From positions 1 through 64,000 of the forward strand of contig JACCGJ010020699.1 in the NCBI GenBank assembly GCA_013407085.1: a DNA stretch of 64,000 nt, read 5' to 3'. The position numbers and the translations under genes are program-made. This document shows positions 63,943-64,000 of the stretch, one piece after another. Each line of letters starts with the position of its first letter. Position 1 is the first letter of the stretch. Source of the stretch: Atriophallophorus winterbourni (taxonomy: Eukaryota; Platyhelminthes; Trematoda; Plagiorchiida; Microphallidae). The notes under the pieces were generated by a model. It had not been told where the DNA came from. It made no database searches and worked only from the letters and a program-made list of their open reading frames with translations.

Positions 63943-64000
63943 GTATGTATGCACAAGCCTGATCCAGCAAAGTGCCGCAAAGTCGTAGACTGCATGTGGG
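63943..64000 (+). repeat. SINE-like repeat cut by the window edge
   Basis: ATGTATGTATGCACAAGCCT, then GATCCAGC and AAAGTGCCGCAAAG, to the last base; the rest continues outside the window. Confidence 0.7.

Overview
This is eukaryotic, intron-rich, repeat-laden DNA from a flatworm, most likely a digenean fluke. Three conserved animal genes are split by introns ranging from about 32 nt to 8.6 kb. The space between their exons is filled with decayed CR1-like and RTE-like LINEs and with short tailed repeats. Very short introns next to multi-kilobase ones, abundant LINEs and SINE-like elements fit trematodes. The exact species is not determinable by eye.

Layout. (1) 686-6046, + strand: the 3' half of an SCYL2 (SCY1-like 2) pseudokinase gene, five exons, with its 5' part left of the window. 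Its introns hold a cluster of tailed SINE-like elements in both orientations. (2) 6.0-12.0 kb: intergenic repeats, including SINE-like copies, RTE-like LINE remnants on both strands and one copy of a hammerhead-bearing repeat. (3) 12163-14756, - strand: a complete five-exon mitochondrial HSP60 (HSPD1) gene coding for 570 residues, with a 32-nt intron and a 130-bp tandem repeat in its largest intron. (4) 14.8-39.9 kb: a LINE graveyard with fragments on both strands, two diverged copies of an unrecognised ORF (14942 and 29398, the latter with one in-frame amber codon) and a long AT-rich stretch without coding signal. (5) 36.9-39.35 kb: several copies of a roughly 240-nt repeat whose copies together carry the conserved parts of a type I hammerhead ribozyme. 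(6) 39931 to the right edge, + strand: the 5' half of a MAP3K1 (MEKK1) gene. Five exons encode the SWIM zinc finger, the RING-type zinc finger and the start of the HEAT/TOG region. The kinase domain must lie to the right. Its 8 kb introns contain further LINE fragments, an LTR-like sequence and a 280-bp tetranucleotide microsatellite.

Exons of the three host genes were joined only where reading frame and intron phase agree and where the family's residue order is kept. HSP60 folds mitochondrial matrix proteins. SCYL2 acts in clathrin-dependent trafficking. MEKK1 is the top kinase of JNK/ERK cascades and also a ubiquitin ligase. Nothing suggests the three are functionally linked. The most unusual items are the hammerhead-like repeat family, the possible micro-intron or frameshift in the last SCYL2 exon, the enlarged SWIM finger of MAP3K1, and the paired unknown ORFs.
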